Shown: positions 33,501 to 44,867 of the stretch, in pieces | Layout of the letters: each line of letters starts with the position of its first letter | Position numbering within the stretch: the first letter of the stretch is position 1 | Assembly: GCA_030248295.1 (NCBI GenBank) | Contig: JASANH010001208.1 | Span: 159,563-223,562, forward strand | DNA from: Mesodorylaimus sp. YZB2_4 | Lineage: Eukaryota; Nematoda; Enoplea; Dorylaimida; Dorylaimidae | Direction of reading: 5' to 3' | Length of the DNA: 64,000 nt | Position numbers and translations under genes: made by a program | Notes under the pieces: generated by a model | Databases searched by the model: none | What the model saw: only the letters and a program-made list of their open reading frames with translations | Told to the model about the DNA's origin: nothing

Positions 33501-36075
33501 CTAAACTTCATGAAATTTCTAGAACTCGTAAAGAAATGAACATACAGTATAGGCGGGCGTTGACGCTCAGAAAGCTGTTTCTCATCCCCGCCGTCCCCGC
33601 CAGGATTATCTCCAGCGCCGAAAACACCCGAATGACCATCTCCGTCCCCTTCCCAAATCCCGAACAGGGAAAGATTAACCACGCGCCCATCCCCCAAAAA
33701 ATCCCCCCTGGTCGAACGCTATATCAGGTGATTTCTCAGAATCAGAATTTTTCAACGTGCCTAGGTCCTGAATGTTGCTCAAAGTAAATAAGGACCATCC
33801 ATAAAGGTCGACCGCAGCCTTGGTTGGGGAGGGGAGAGTGACCGATTTCAGGTTTTGATGACAAAAACACCTTTTTATTCTCAACAGTAGTGCGCGCGCT
33901 TAATTCTTTAAGACTTTTTGTCTTCTAGCTGTTTTCGTCGTTCGTCCTCCATGAAATTTTGAAATACACTATCTTCACATCCTCGACTAAGATGGCATCT
34001 GAAACGGAAAAATTGTGTGAAGACGTCTTCGAGGCGTCCACAAAATCAGAATCGGATGTTTCGAAGGAGAAGACGCTTCGTCAAGCTGAAGAACGTATAA
34101 AATGCATTTTTCGAAGCTGCGTTGAAAGAGGGATATGGCTGGAGTGGTCGACCATTTTTGAGAGGGTCAAAAAATTGGTCGGCATGCGGTCAGGGAGGAG
34201 GGGTAAAATAATCGTGATTTCTGCGGTCGACCTTTATGGACTGCCCCATAGAAGACTATCATGTCCTGATTTCTAATTTACACCGCTGTTTCAGTGGAGT
34301 AAATAGAAACTGATCTGGCGTTTTATCTTGCTCTTTCATCACATTGAACATGCTTTGGCACAGGCCAGCCAAAGTGAGAGCGAGTAAATTGCAAATGTAA
34401 GAGCAACAGCTAACGTGTCATGTTACAGTTGGAGTCTCTCGATCGATAAGGAGTAGCTAACACTGATTGACTGATCATGACTAGTTCTCGATCTACATTG
34501 ATCCACATGCTTTCTAATGCCAGGCCTGTTATGCCTTGTGCTGGTCCTCTCCTTGTCTGTCGAGAAAGGGCCGCCCAGTAAAAGGTTGCCTCTCGTTTTT
34601 TTGTTTGATTTTTTGATCAGCACTGGGCTGTAGATTATCAAATTGACCTGAAACGAAAAGACTGATTGTGAGAGCCATGACATACAGCAGGGCTGACGCA
34701 CCAGTGTAGACCCGCCAGCCTGCCACGCGATCAGGGCGGAGCGGACCAGGAAAGAAAAGGAGAACCTTTTTTAAGGCGGTCCAACTCTCGGCTGACAAGG
34801 AGAGGACCAACACAAGGCACTAACAGACCTGGCACTAGAAAGCAGTTAGGTATCAACGAAAAACGGGAAACAGACGGGATTAGTCAGTTTACGGAAACAC
34901 GCTTCTAGAAGATGTAACTGAGGAGGCCACAAAGACGTGCTTTCTTGCCTAGGCATCTCAGATAACCGTTTCGCATGTTGTTCCAACCACAAAAGCGGGT
35001 TTCCCGTAATTTACAGTCGCGCTTTTGATGAAATATTTGCACACATGCAGTACATAGCATACCGGGAAAAGCGTCCAGATACTGTAATCTTGTATGCTGG
35101 TTGCACCTGAAGGAAGCAACATTCTCATGATGCAATCAGCCAATTTGAAACTGGGTTTGGTGTCAAAACGGCTGACATGCTGTGCTGCTTTATCTTTCTG
35201 TAACGTTTTGAGGAATTTTGGATTTTTTCAGCTTTCTTCAGCATTTTTTCCGGCCTCTTCGCCGTCCTGTTTAGCGATTTCAAAGCAATAAGGGAGAACG
35301 GGTTTTTTCAAGGGTACAACACGGTGATATGGATTGTCGTTTTGCTCCAGGTAAGGCTTAGGCATGCTTCGTGTGCTGGGAGACAAATGCCGGATGGTTG
35401 TACAGTCAATAGCGCATGGCATGTTGAAACTGCTTTGTGGATTACAACTCAAATATATTGACATACTTTGGTCGTCAATTAAAAAGCTAGCATTTTAGGT
35501 GGCTGGCCTCTCGACAATACTGGTTTTCCTAAAAAATGAGACCTCTTTTTGAGTATCTACAACAATTATTTATGTTGTATTTTTTGGCATGTCTTGTCAA
35601 ACACTGTGTGAAACGTGCATGCGCCTGTCTGGATTAGGTGCCCTGTTGTCACCCAGGGTGCACTCTATCGCACACTCTGTTTGATTGGGCGTGTTCCAAT
35701 TTTCCAGCAGAACTTGTTATTCATGTGACATATCTGCTCTATTTGCATACTAACTGTCCGATGCTTGTCTCATCTTTGCAGGCCTACGGTGGTCTTATAA
35801 TTGGTCTGGTGGTGAAATATGCAGACAATATTCTCAAAGGTTTTGCCACCTCGCTTTCAATCATTTTGTCCAGCGTATGCTCATATTTCATTTTGGATGA
35901 TTTTGAACCGTCAACGTAAGTCTTTTTTTGTGATTTATTTTCTATTCGAGATCTCTGAAAAAAATTTTTTGGTTTTTTTAGAATGTTTCTTCTGGGCGCC
36001 TTGATCGTTATTGGGGCAACATTTTTGTACGGATGGGAATGGAAAAAGCCAGTAGTGCATGCCAATGTAAGCTAA
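30600..36075 (+). CDS. SLC35A3: Golgi nucleotide-sugar transporter, SLC35A2/A3 type
   Basis: Seven exons: 30600-30807, 31134-31288, 32194-32316, 32375-32552, 35232-35350, 35782-35915 and 35982-36075. All have GT-AG borders and consistent phases, giving 336 residues, close to human SLC35A3 (325). It is an antiporter importing UDP-sugar (UDP-GlcNAc or UDP-galactose) into the Golgi in exchange for UMP, feeding glycosylation. Diagnostic blocks are [73 protein letters not shown] then [17 protein letters not shown] and [19 protein letters not shown]. About ten membrane segments are expected. Identity to A3 over A2 rests on overall pattern and is not certain; substrate cannot be read from sequence. 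AATAAA at 36293 is a likely polyadenylation signal. Introns 2 (905 nt) and 4 (2679 nt) carry repeats. Confidence 0.93.
31770..31990 (+). repeat. Two-copy direct repeat in transporter intron 2
   Basis: A block of about 60 bp (CTCATTTTTTAGACCCCCTG then TCCCGCCCGGCAAGGGTGTG) at about 31780 recurs at about 31935, 155 bp apart, with few differences. Confidence 0.7.
33791..34247. mobile_element. TIR element (GGGGCCATCC family), 457-bp MITE copy in transporter intron 4
   Basis: Left end GGACCATCCATAAAGG then TCGACCGCAG; right end CTGCGGTCGACC then TTTATGGACTGCCCC, the imperfect inverse. Left and right halves match the two ends of the element at 19528-21122, including TTTTGATGACAAAAA and GGTCGGCATGCGGTCAGG. 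It is the short, internally deleted form. Confidence 0.65.
34492..34858. repeat. Foldback repeat with arms of about 100 bp in transporter intron 4
   Basis: The left arm (about 34492-34595) and right arm (about 34755-34858) are inverted copies: GCTTTCTAATGCCAGGCCTG and GTGCTGGTCCTCTCCTTGTC on the left correspond to CAGACCTGGCACTAGAAAGC and GACAAGGAGAGGACCAACAC on the right. The loop is about 160 bp. A transcript through this intron could form a long imperfect hairpin. Confidence 0.65.
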
Positions 36076-36566
36076 TCATAGAAGTAATGCTTTTTTAGTT
36101 TTGGTTTAGAAATGCTTAGATTTAGTAACAGCTGGTTTTTGCTTTTTCCGGTTTTGTAAGACGCAAATGACGGATGAGAAAACCGTTATTATTCCACTTG
36201 CCCCTGGTAGAGCCTTAACGAATTAAAAACAGCGTTGTTGTCTTATCTCATCCTCTTGTGTGAGGAGGTAATGAATGTGAGCTGTGCACTGCAATAAAGA
36301 TATTACTGTGTGCACGCGTGTTTGCAACTGTGCCGTGTGAATAAAACCTCGACGTCCAGCTCTCTGACCTGTGTGGTACCTGGTAATGTCTGGGTGTGGT
36401 ACTCCGGCGGTAAAATACAGTTTCACATACTATAAAAGCATTGTTTGCAAAAATTGACATGACCGATTTGCTACACAATATTTAATGAAAACTGAAAGGA
36501 TGTTGAAGTTTAATACCAGAAGTAAGTTCAGTCGAGCACCGCATCAGGGAAAAATCAATTTATCGA

Positions 36567-39432
36567 TTATATAATAGTGCAAAGTTTAGAAGTCCGCTTG
36601 GTCATTGATAACTTTTGATGTGCAGTCGTAGCCTTGGCTTTATCCATTTCGTCGTCACTTTTTGTGCCCTCAACCGCATTAGATCCTCCGATTGGCAGTC
36701 CTTTTTCTTGTAGGAGTCTCGATTGCACTTGATACAAGACTATGCGATAAGTGCCGACCACAGAATTTTTGGCCCCGCGTTGAGCAGCATCCTTCATCAT
36801 GGAGGGGGAAATACCATATTTGTGCAAGGTAGTCCATACTTCTTTGACAGCTGGTTTGTGACTCAGTTCATTCTCGCTGGGGACCACACTATACTTTTCG
36901 TAGGCAGATGGGAACTGCGCTGTGGTCAGCCAATAATGCTCTTGCATTTCGAACAGGGATGACCTGTCATTCGGTTCCATTTTCATGGCGCCATTGATCA
37001 AATCCTGACAAAGTTGGGACACGTAATCGGGAATCTCGTATTGTCCAATTAATATCAGTTTCTTTAATTCGGAGACAGTATCGCCTCGAAAGGGGGTGTT
37101 GCCAGTGACCATGAAATAGAGGAGGACACCCAAGGCCCAGATGTCCACATATTTTCCGTGATAGCTTTTGTCTCGAAACAGTTCGGGAGCAGCATAGGGA
37201 GGGCTGCCGCAAAATGTGTCCAGGGTGTCGCCCTGTTTTACAGCCACGCTGAAACCAAAATCGCCCAGTTTCACCCATTTGGGGGCAGCAAAAAAGACGT
37301 TTTCAGCTTTAATGTCACGATGAATTATGCCGATCTGATGCTAAAATGCAATAAGTGTTTGTGAGATAATTCCTTGGTGTGGATGGGCAGGTCCACCCGG
37401 AACTGTCCAGAAGGGATGTAGAGAGCGCCAGGGGTGAAAACGGAAATGAATAAGGTCTATTTTCTGATAATAAGGAAAGTGGGCAGCAGAGGGAAGAGTG
37501 CCACCGCCAAATTAGTGGGCACATCTAAAAACGTGATTTTCTAAACTGTGACATTAATTTGGTTGCCATTAAGCTTCCGGTTTATTTTAGAAATTTTTCC
37601 CCATACTGAAACGGCCAGCTCACCAGGGCCCTCGTGAGCAAACTCTTCATAAAAAAATACGGTCTATTTCCATTCACGATTAGAGTTTTATCTTGAGTGG
37701 AAATCGTGCATCTGGTATTTGGTGCAACGTCAACAGCGGCCACTGAACCAGCAGAAATCAACGGTCAGCAGGTGAGGAGCTAAGGAAGAATATTGGAGGA
37801 AGTGCTTGATCCGCGTAAAACTTTTTAACAGGCTCCCTAAATCGCTTAAAAATTCTGGAATGCGCCTATGAGGCAATAAAGGCTCCAGATTTGGCCCCCT
37901 CTATAAAGGCCCCAGAAATTTTTGCTAAGTCGAGGAAGGTGAGGTTATCTGAATCGCAGAATTTTTTCCTCACTGTAAAACATATATATAAGGGTTTTCC
38001 TTATTTTTTAACTATTTGTTGATTGGCCCCCATGCCGCCCCAGTTTCCCACCGGCCTTCTAGCCCGTTTTGCCTATAGGCCAGCAGTCCTGATATGTTAA
38101 GCGAGGTGACCAGCTCTCACGGCAGCTTCCATCTTGTGTCTCCAATAGGCGCACCCACACGAGGGGATGCCAATGCCAGCGTCAGGATGATACTGGGCGA
38201 GAAGGGAGGGACGTTCCTGGCTGGTGTTCGAGAACAGTTTCCTGATTCCGTTCAGCATCCGCCACCTGACGGTATCGGGTCAGTCGCCCAGAGCCAAGCA
38301 CCTAACCTAAAATCGCCGTCGAAGAGCGATTCCCACTCCGAGAACGGGCTTACTAAGCTGCCGTCCCCAGCCAGAACAGAGCTGCGGTCAGGGTTGCTGG
38401 CCTAATTAATGCAGGACCAACGCCTTAACCAACTGAGCCACCGCGTCTCCAGATATATTAAGGGTGCGATCCTCGTTTTTAGGAATAGAGAACTATAGAC
38501 ATAAGGGCTGCTATGTATGAAATTTTAGCTGTTGCTCTCACAGATCCAGAAAATCCTGGATGTGCATCCAGAGCAGGTTCAATTCCTGCTAGGCTCAAAT
38601 TTTTTTCAAGTGTCATTGTAGCTGGTAGTTCCAGTTACAAAAGTCTGCATCGAACCTTAATCAGCGGCTGCGTGCAAACATGCAAAGCTTATTGCATTTT
38701 ACCATGTGAACAACAGCGGCCAGAACTTGCGCGAAAATTAATCTGGACTCGCTCTCGCTCAATTTGGTATTATTGACAACGTGGTCGTATAATTCCCCAC
38801 CGCCAGCATACTCGAGAATCAAGTGCAATTTGGTCAGTGTTTCCACAACCTAAAAATAGGGTCCTTTTATGGTAGCTTGACAGCTTCTCACACAAGGCAC
38901 ACAAAAGCCAGCTTATCACAGAGGAAATGATGGCAAATGGTACCTCAAACAATCGAATAATGTTAGGATGATGCGTTTCTTCCATATTTTTTACTTCGCG
39001 CTCAAGTAATCGTTGAGCTTTTTGGTCCATTCTTGATTTTTCTATGATTTTGATTGCTACACGCTCTGAAAATCGAAAACAGTGCTCTCTGATCGAGCTT
39101 TTATCTGTGACTGTAAAATTCGAAACCGGAGCCCAATGCTTACCTTTCGTTAAAATATGCGCACCGACTTTGACTTTGGAAAAATTACCCGATCCTAATT
39201 CTTCACCTAATTTATAAAATCCTATTCTCTTTCCCAAAGCCACTTCTCGTTGATAATTGGCATCGCTAGCTAACAAATCCAATACTCGAGTATAAGCTGA
39301 GATTTTCAAGTCATCTTTTGTAAGCGTAATCTTCGACTCAGCTGTATTTCTTGATGGAACCATCGACTGCCTGTATCCAGTTCTGCCAGATGGAAGCTGG
39401 GGTTGCGACTGAGCAGTAATAGAGGAGACCAT
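36567..39432 (-). CDS. NIM1K: Serine/threonine protein kinase NIM1 with C-terminal CaaX box
   Basis: Four coding exons on the minus strand: 39432-39144, 39065-38944, 38849-38703 and 37340-36567. Phases are consistent and the product is 443 residues (human NIM1 436). It is an AMPK-related kinase of the LKB1-activated family. Motifs in order: LGKRIGFYKLGEELGSGNFS (Gly-rich loop), VAIKII (catalytic Lys), HHPNIIRLFE, LHLILEYAGGGEL, IHRDIKAEN (catalytic loop), GDFGFS (Mg-binding), an activation segment DTFC-GSPPYAAPELF with the Thr expected to be the LKB1 target, and YVDIWALGVLLYFMVTG. The C-terminus ends TSKLCTII, a CaaX prenylation box. Vertebrate NIM1 ends similarly, so membrane anchoring by a lipid is probably conserved. 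The third intron (1362 nt) carries a SINE. The gene converges on SLC35A3 with about 490 bp between stop codons. Confidence 0.95.
38095..38455 (-). mobile_element. tRNA-derived SINE, family C, second copy, in a NIM1K intron
   Basis: On the minus strand it begins GGAGACGCGGTGGCTCAG, then TTGGTTAAGGCG, a clear tRNA-like 5' arm with A box. The body matches 20037-20400, including GTTCTCGAACACCAG and GTGAGAGCTGGTCACCTC. It has the same orientation as the NIM1K transcript. Confidence 0.7.
38518..38605 (+). repeat. tRNA-like sequence
   Basis: The T arm is perfect (GCAGG-TTCAATT-CCTGC, about 38573-38590), and an ATCCAG/CTGGAT hairpin precedes it. The 5' and 3' ends do not pair as an acceptor stem, so a functional tRNA is unlikely. 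Confidence 0.3.
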
Positions 39433-39552
39433 TCTATGGCTTAAAGAGCAGTGCTGTCAGACACGCATCAGTGTAGAGAGACTTCCACAGGATAAACTAT
39501 ACTGTAGTCATATGGCCGGAAATAACATCAGGTGAGTCGTGAGATCAACTAG

Positions 39553-39631
39553 TCGCCTCATCTTCCGCCGATAAAGGCGGAAGACGAGGCGCCTCTCGGA
39601 GTGCCTCTCGGAGCGCCTCGTCTTCCGCCTT
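39553..39631. other. Overlapping inverted repeats that can form alternative hairpins
   Basis: AAGGCGGAAGACGAGGCGC (39574-39592) pairs perfectly over 19 bp with GCGCCTCGTCTTCCGCCTT (39613-39631), loop 20 nt. The same middle arm can instead pair with TCTTCCGCC at 39561-39569 on its other side, loop 6 nt. The motif GCCTC(A/G)TCTTCCGCC thus occurs twice as a direct repeat around one complementary arm. It lies about 120 bp upstream of the NIM1K start codon. Confidence 0.75.
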
Positions 39632-39639
39632 GATCGGCG

Positions 39640-42085
39640 AATCTAATCAGTCACAAAGAGGAAGGCCCACCGAGTATCTTGTTAGCATTATAAATGTAGG
39701 TAATTCTAGATTCTGAAAGCTTTAGCTAAATCGAATTCCAGAGAGAACGCAGCTGTCAGTCAGTGCGACAAGCGAATTCCACAGTCTCTGCAGACGGTGG
39801 ATCGAGTTCCGAGGGATTAGTCAAAGCTTGGATGACCTAGGCCTCGCAGACAGACGGTAGTCGATCAGACGGGTGCATGAAATATTAGGTGTCTGCAAGA
39901 TAAGCAGGTGCCCGTTTTTTCGGCTTATGCATGGAGTGCAAGTGGTGCCTAGCTCTAGAAAAAAAATGTCTTTAGAAAATGTATCCCCTCTTTTATTAGT
40001 GCATCTCCAACAAAATATTAGACATTGAAAACCACTTGGTTTTCCACTTGGTTTTTTACTTTACAACGCTCACGGAAACAAAGATTTTAGTTCTCTTCTG
40101 CACCGAGTATGCTAGGTAGCACCGAAGCGAAAAGCCTACTCACGGCCACTGTTCTTCAACGCACACTGTTTGCTCCGCATTGATTTTAGACAGAGACAGG
40201 TTTATTAGCTTTCTTTCATCCCCTGGAGAATCTCTCATTAAAACCGTATCGGGCACTTCAATTAAAAGCTCCTCCCTCTCGACAATTGGACACATAACGA
40301 GCACCGCCCGTTGGCATTCGATTACTCGAGGACAAACCCTGCGTCAACTTTTGAGAGCTCAGAAAAGAGCACGGATCGTCATTTTGGTGAAAGCGGACAA
40401 GTTTTTGAAGCCTTGACTTATGATAATATCAGCGAGCGAAAAAAATCGTTTAGGCACGGAAAGATAAAACGAAAGGGAAAAAACTCTCTTGAAAACCAAA
40501 CTCAGACCGAGTATGTGGAAGCAGCGTGTTAAAACTGATGACCATTGACGCTGGTGTGGCTGTTCACTCAATTCGACCATCTGCTGGAAAATAATCAAAT
40601 GATATCCTGGGTTAAAGGAGGGGAAACTAAATGGCCATCCCACTTTGAGTACGACGCGCCGGGACCACGTGACACTGACAACCTGGACAAGAGCAAGTCT
40701 GACAAATAAGTTTCACCAAAGTTTTGAAATCGTCAAGCAAGTCATTCAAAAATTTGGTACAGGGACACAAGGACAGCGTCGTCAGACAAGTGAGTGCAAA
40801 GCGGCTTTTGCAACTAGCCGGTTCCACCACTCGACAAGAAAAAGTTACTCGTCAGACTCTCAGTCAACCTTGTAAAAGCGTTGAGTGTTGTAAAATCGCA
40901 TGACAAAACGAATCACTTCAGCAATGGCACAGAAAAGGCTTGCAAATGTAATGGACGGGGATACCAGCTTTCTCTGCGCTGATATCCCAGTTCTTGACAA
41001 ACCCTGTAGATGGCTTGGAATCATGCCTCAGGAAGCACATGCCATTAGAGCCACTACACAGCGACAGCTCAGGATGTAAAATAAAAGATAAGCGGGAGAT
41101 TTCACAGCTTTTTGCAATTAGGAGGAGCCAGAAACTTCCGGCGAAAATAGTAGTGAATAGGAATTGCAGGAAATCGATTAGGTGAAAAGATCTGACTTGT
41201 TTTTCAAGACTACGATAAAATACTCTTCAACCTCTAGATCCCCTGTGTACCCAGAAGAGACAATGAAAGCTTTTACACATCGTTAGAGAAGGTTATTTTC
41301 CAGCTGAAGCCTTAAAATATGGAAATGACTTGTGAAAAAGGGTGTGCTCTTCACGAATAAAAATTACTAAAGCCTAACTGATTTCTAATGGGACTCTCAA
41401 TTGCCCTTTCGATGCGCTCTTATTTTTACAGCTAATATTCTCGAAACTACTGAAAATCTGCGACCACCAGCACCGACTAGCTAAAATCTGGGCAAGGAAA
41501 GAAGGAAAACAAATGGTGTCCTCATCTTTTTGTTTCTTACCACTCCAGTCTGTCATAAAATCGAGCACCATGCATGGATGTTTGGAGAGGACACAAAAGG
41601 AGCTTTCGCTACCAGGCGCCAAATGGACTAGTTTTTTCCTCGAATGGTAAAAGGATAGCGAAAAAGGAAATCTTCGGGACTTGACCAAATTCATCGAATT
41701 TGTGTAAACTAGTGAATAAAAGAAAAGACACTTAGTCATTTAATGCTTCTAGTAGACGGGTTGTCGAAGGCGTGCTTAGTACAGGTACCTGTTGGCTTGT
41801 CTTATGCTAGAGCAGGTTGAACGCCATAGCTCGACGGATTACGCAAAGGCTCGTAGCCAGCGCTGTATCGATTTTTGATGCGGGAATGTAGGTAATCCAT
41901 TTGGTAACTGCGAAAAGGGAGTCGCGCCGTGACAAGATGACAAACATGTTTTCCGAGGGTTATTTATTTTGCCGCCATCAAATATCAAGGGGCGCTGGAA
42001 TTTTGCTTGTGAAATTTTCTTCATGCATAAAAAAATGAAACTAACAAATCATGTATCTTTGCTACTGGATGTACGTACCTTGAAG
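39640..42085. other. Intergenic, no gene seen
   Basis: Several short open frames (for example 40180-40416 and 41374-41739) lack splice context and domains. A small direct repeat CCACTTGGTTTT lies near 40032-40056. Confidence 0.3.
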
Positions 42086-42854
42086 ATGAAATCCATCCGC
42101 GATATACTCTGTATATTTGTGTTTACCCTTCTGAACCATTCAATGCTGTACGTGAGCTGCAAATGGGGCGTTATGGAAGATTGATATGTCTATATTACGA
42201 AATATGATATGCCCAGTTGAAACGGAAAATCCCTTTCAATATTCTTATGTAGGTTGGCCTGTGTGTATTAGTGTGTGTGTAATAGTGAACTGTTTATGAT
42301 GACAATCAAAATAATAGCATTGTGAAAAGGAAAGCAAATGGTGGGCGAGTGAAACCAAAAGATGCGAAAACGTGTCTTGTGATTTAGGTGCTCATACTTC
42401 ACAGAACAGTTTTCTGGAGAGACAGTATGTACAGTATAAGGGAGCATAATGTTGGTGCAACGAATCGAAAGGAGTGCTGAAAGAAACGTCGTTACTGCGA
42501 TACGAGAAGGTCTGCCAAGTAAGAATGAACTAGAGACCATAAAGCCACCAAAGCAACCATAATCTAGCTTCGGTAAATGCATTGAACATAAACAGTTTTA
42601 CGGACCAGCAAATTTTACGAATTTATGACGAAACGCACCAACAAGCCGCCGGGCACAATTTGCAGTGTCGCGATGCTCCGCAAAACGCATATCAGACGAC
42701 AAATCAACTTCAAGATAGGAGACTACATCAAGGAATTCAGCTGCAATGCCATAACAATACAGACGAAATACCTCTGCAAGGTCTCGGATCAATTCGAAAA
42801 ATGCAACCGTGAATCCTTGCGGAATCGAATTCAAGGCCCAAATCCGACACCTTT
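42086..42854 (+). CDS. Possible small secreted Cys-containing protein, two exons, tentative
   Basis: An ATG at 42086 starts a 22-codon exon with signal-peptide character (MKSIRDILCIFVFTLLN) ending at a GT donor at 42152. About 430 bp later an open frame running to 42864 has four Cys (CSVAML..., SCNAITIQTKYLCKV, EKCNRE) and stops just before AATAAATAAA at about 42861. I could not find an acceptor that joins the two in phase, and the opposite strand is also open for 161 codons, so the join and even the strand are uncertain. End coordinate approximate. Confidence 0.25.
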
Positions 42855-42869
42855 TCAGCAATAAATAAA

Positions 42870-44867
42870 ACTGCCCATTGCAGCAAACCTTCCAAGTCTG
42901 GCAGCGGGCACGCAGGAGACAGAAGAACGATGTCGTACTGTAAGTGTTGTGACCATTGCCGCTTTGGGGCGCCTGGAATTCTCGGGGGTGTGGCTCGGGT
43001 AGTTGACTCGGTAGGGAGGAGCAAGGGTGGTATAAGAGCAGGCCACCGGGAGAGATCAGGTGTTCTTCCTTGCTTGTTTTCACTCAATTCGGGCCAATCT
43101 GTTTGGTTCTGAATTTGTGTGGAGCCACCCCTTGTGTTGTCCACCCCATTGGCAGATCTGTGGGACAGGCCAGGCGCCATCCAGGGACTTCGATTAGCAT
43201 ACTCTCAAAGGGCCTCGGCGGTCCTCGATTACTTTGGTTCATACTGCAAAAAATTCAGGAGTTGACTCCGGGGCAGGTACTTGGTTTGTCTGCGGATTTG
43301 TCTGTGGGTAAGATCTAGGACTGATAAGACATCGTCGTGCGTTGTTGTGCTTCGTAAATGATCCTCTGGTGTTGACTGGAGTCTTTACTGCGCCATCCAC
43401 AGTGGAACTGTTCGCCAGCGTAGGCATCATAGGACCGGGTGCATTCGACCAGCTGCCAGACTAGTGTATCATTGCACAAAGCAGTTGCAGGCACCCCTGG
43501 GAGGCGCGGAAAACACGCCTGGGGGTTTGTTGAGAAATTGGGGTCTCAGTGATCGATACTCTGCAGGAATAAGCCTTTCTACCAGGCTTGGGCTATTGAA
43601 GACATTGGACCGCTCGCTTATAGGATCAGCCCGAACCCACCGGCACGAGAGCGAAGAAGAGCTGTCGCACACTCGCAAACAAACAACAATCATGACATCA
43701 GCACACGCTTTTAGCAAAAAGCCAGCAAATTGTTTGCGAAAATCATGGACATGGGTGGAAAATTGATGGATGTACTTAACTAGAGAATTATATCGCAGCA
43801 AACATCAATAGCTGTACTCTTATTCCACATTCGGTCATAAATTCTGATGGCGCCATGTTTACCATAGCGAAATCAGGATACGTACAAAGTTTTAAAATCC
43901 AGTGATGGCAACTTTGACAAAGTCAGAAAAAGCCACTGGAAAAATATTGACTGGGAAGAAAGAGTCATCAGATGTTTTTTATTTTTTACCGACGTTTAAC
44001 GCAACAGCTGCCGAGCTAAAACGCTAGTCGTATATTGGCTTTGTTGCGACCATAAAATACATGTTGGAAAAGATCGATAAAATACATGTTCGAATTCTTG
44101 CAAGTGCATTAGTTTGTGGAAAGAAATTCCCAATAATTTTTAAGTTAGTTCAAGCTGCTTATATCAACGTACGAATTGTATATTTTTTTCGTCCTAGCAA
44201 ATTTTTGCGTGCGTATATGCGTACACCAGGTGGAATCCGTATGCGTAAACGCTTCCAAATTTCAATGCGTAACAAGAAAACTTTGCGTATTTTTATTTTG
44301 TACTCAATCAGCTGTACATCTGGCATCCCCTAGACACATTCCGTGCTGCCAGGAGCTCATCACAAAGATTTCAGTGGAATAGAATGTAAACGCCACTTCA
44401 AACATGGGGTCTAGTCATGGAAGACATACCCCCTCCCCCCCCCCCCCGTTTCAAATATCACAAATTGGGCTTTCCGTCGCTTTTGATCTGAGTTGAAAAT
44501 CAGAGGAAAATCTGAAAGGCAACGCGATTCCGTATTAACTTTATTGTCTAGTTTCCCTCAAAACAGACGCGTGATACTGCGCCACCGAGTACGCCCACCG
44601 TTTTCCCAAGAATACTGACAAATATCAACCGGAAATGCTGGCCTGCTCATGTGAAAGCGAAATAATATACTCCTGTTTCTCAATGTTGTGTGCGTGACTG
44701 TCCGCGATGGCAAGCCTATCGCGTAGGGAGCTTCTCACCTCAGCCTCGCATATGCATGTTTGAGCTACTTGTGATCACAAGTGCCCACCCCTTGGAAACA
44801 GGGAATGCAGGCTGCTCCATTTAACTCCTTCTAATTAGGCATTTCTGACAAAATTTAATCTGCTCAA
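42870..44867. other. Intergenic, no gene seen
   Basis: Opposing open frames at 43464-43801 show no domain. A C-rich run lies at about 44430-44447, and a short duplication of ATAAAATACATGTT at about 44053 and 44080. Confidence 0.3.

Noticed and set aside
38518..38605. Functional tRNA gene
   Set aside because: Good T arm, but no pairing acceptor stem; more likely a relic.
42598..43083. 161-codon minus-strand frame as a gene
   Set aside because: No domain, no splice context, and the plus strand over the same bases ends at a stop with an adjacent AATAAA.
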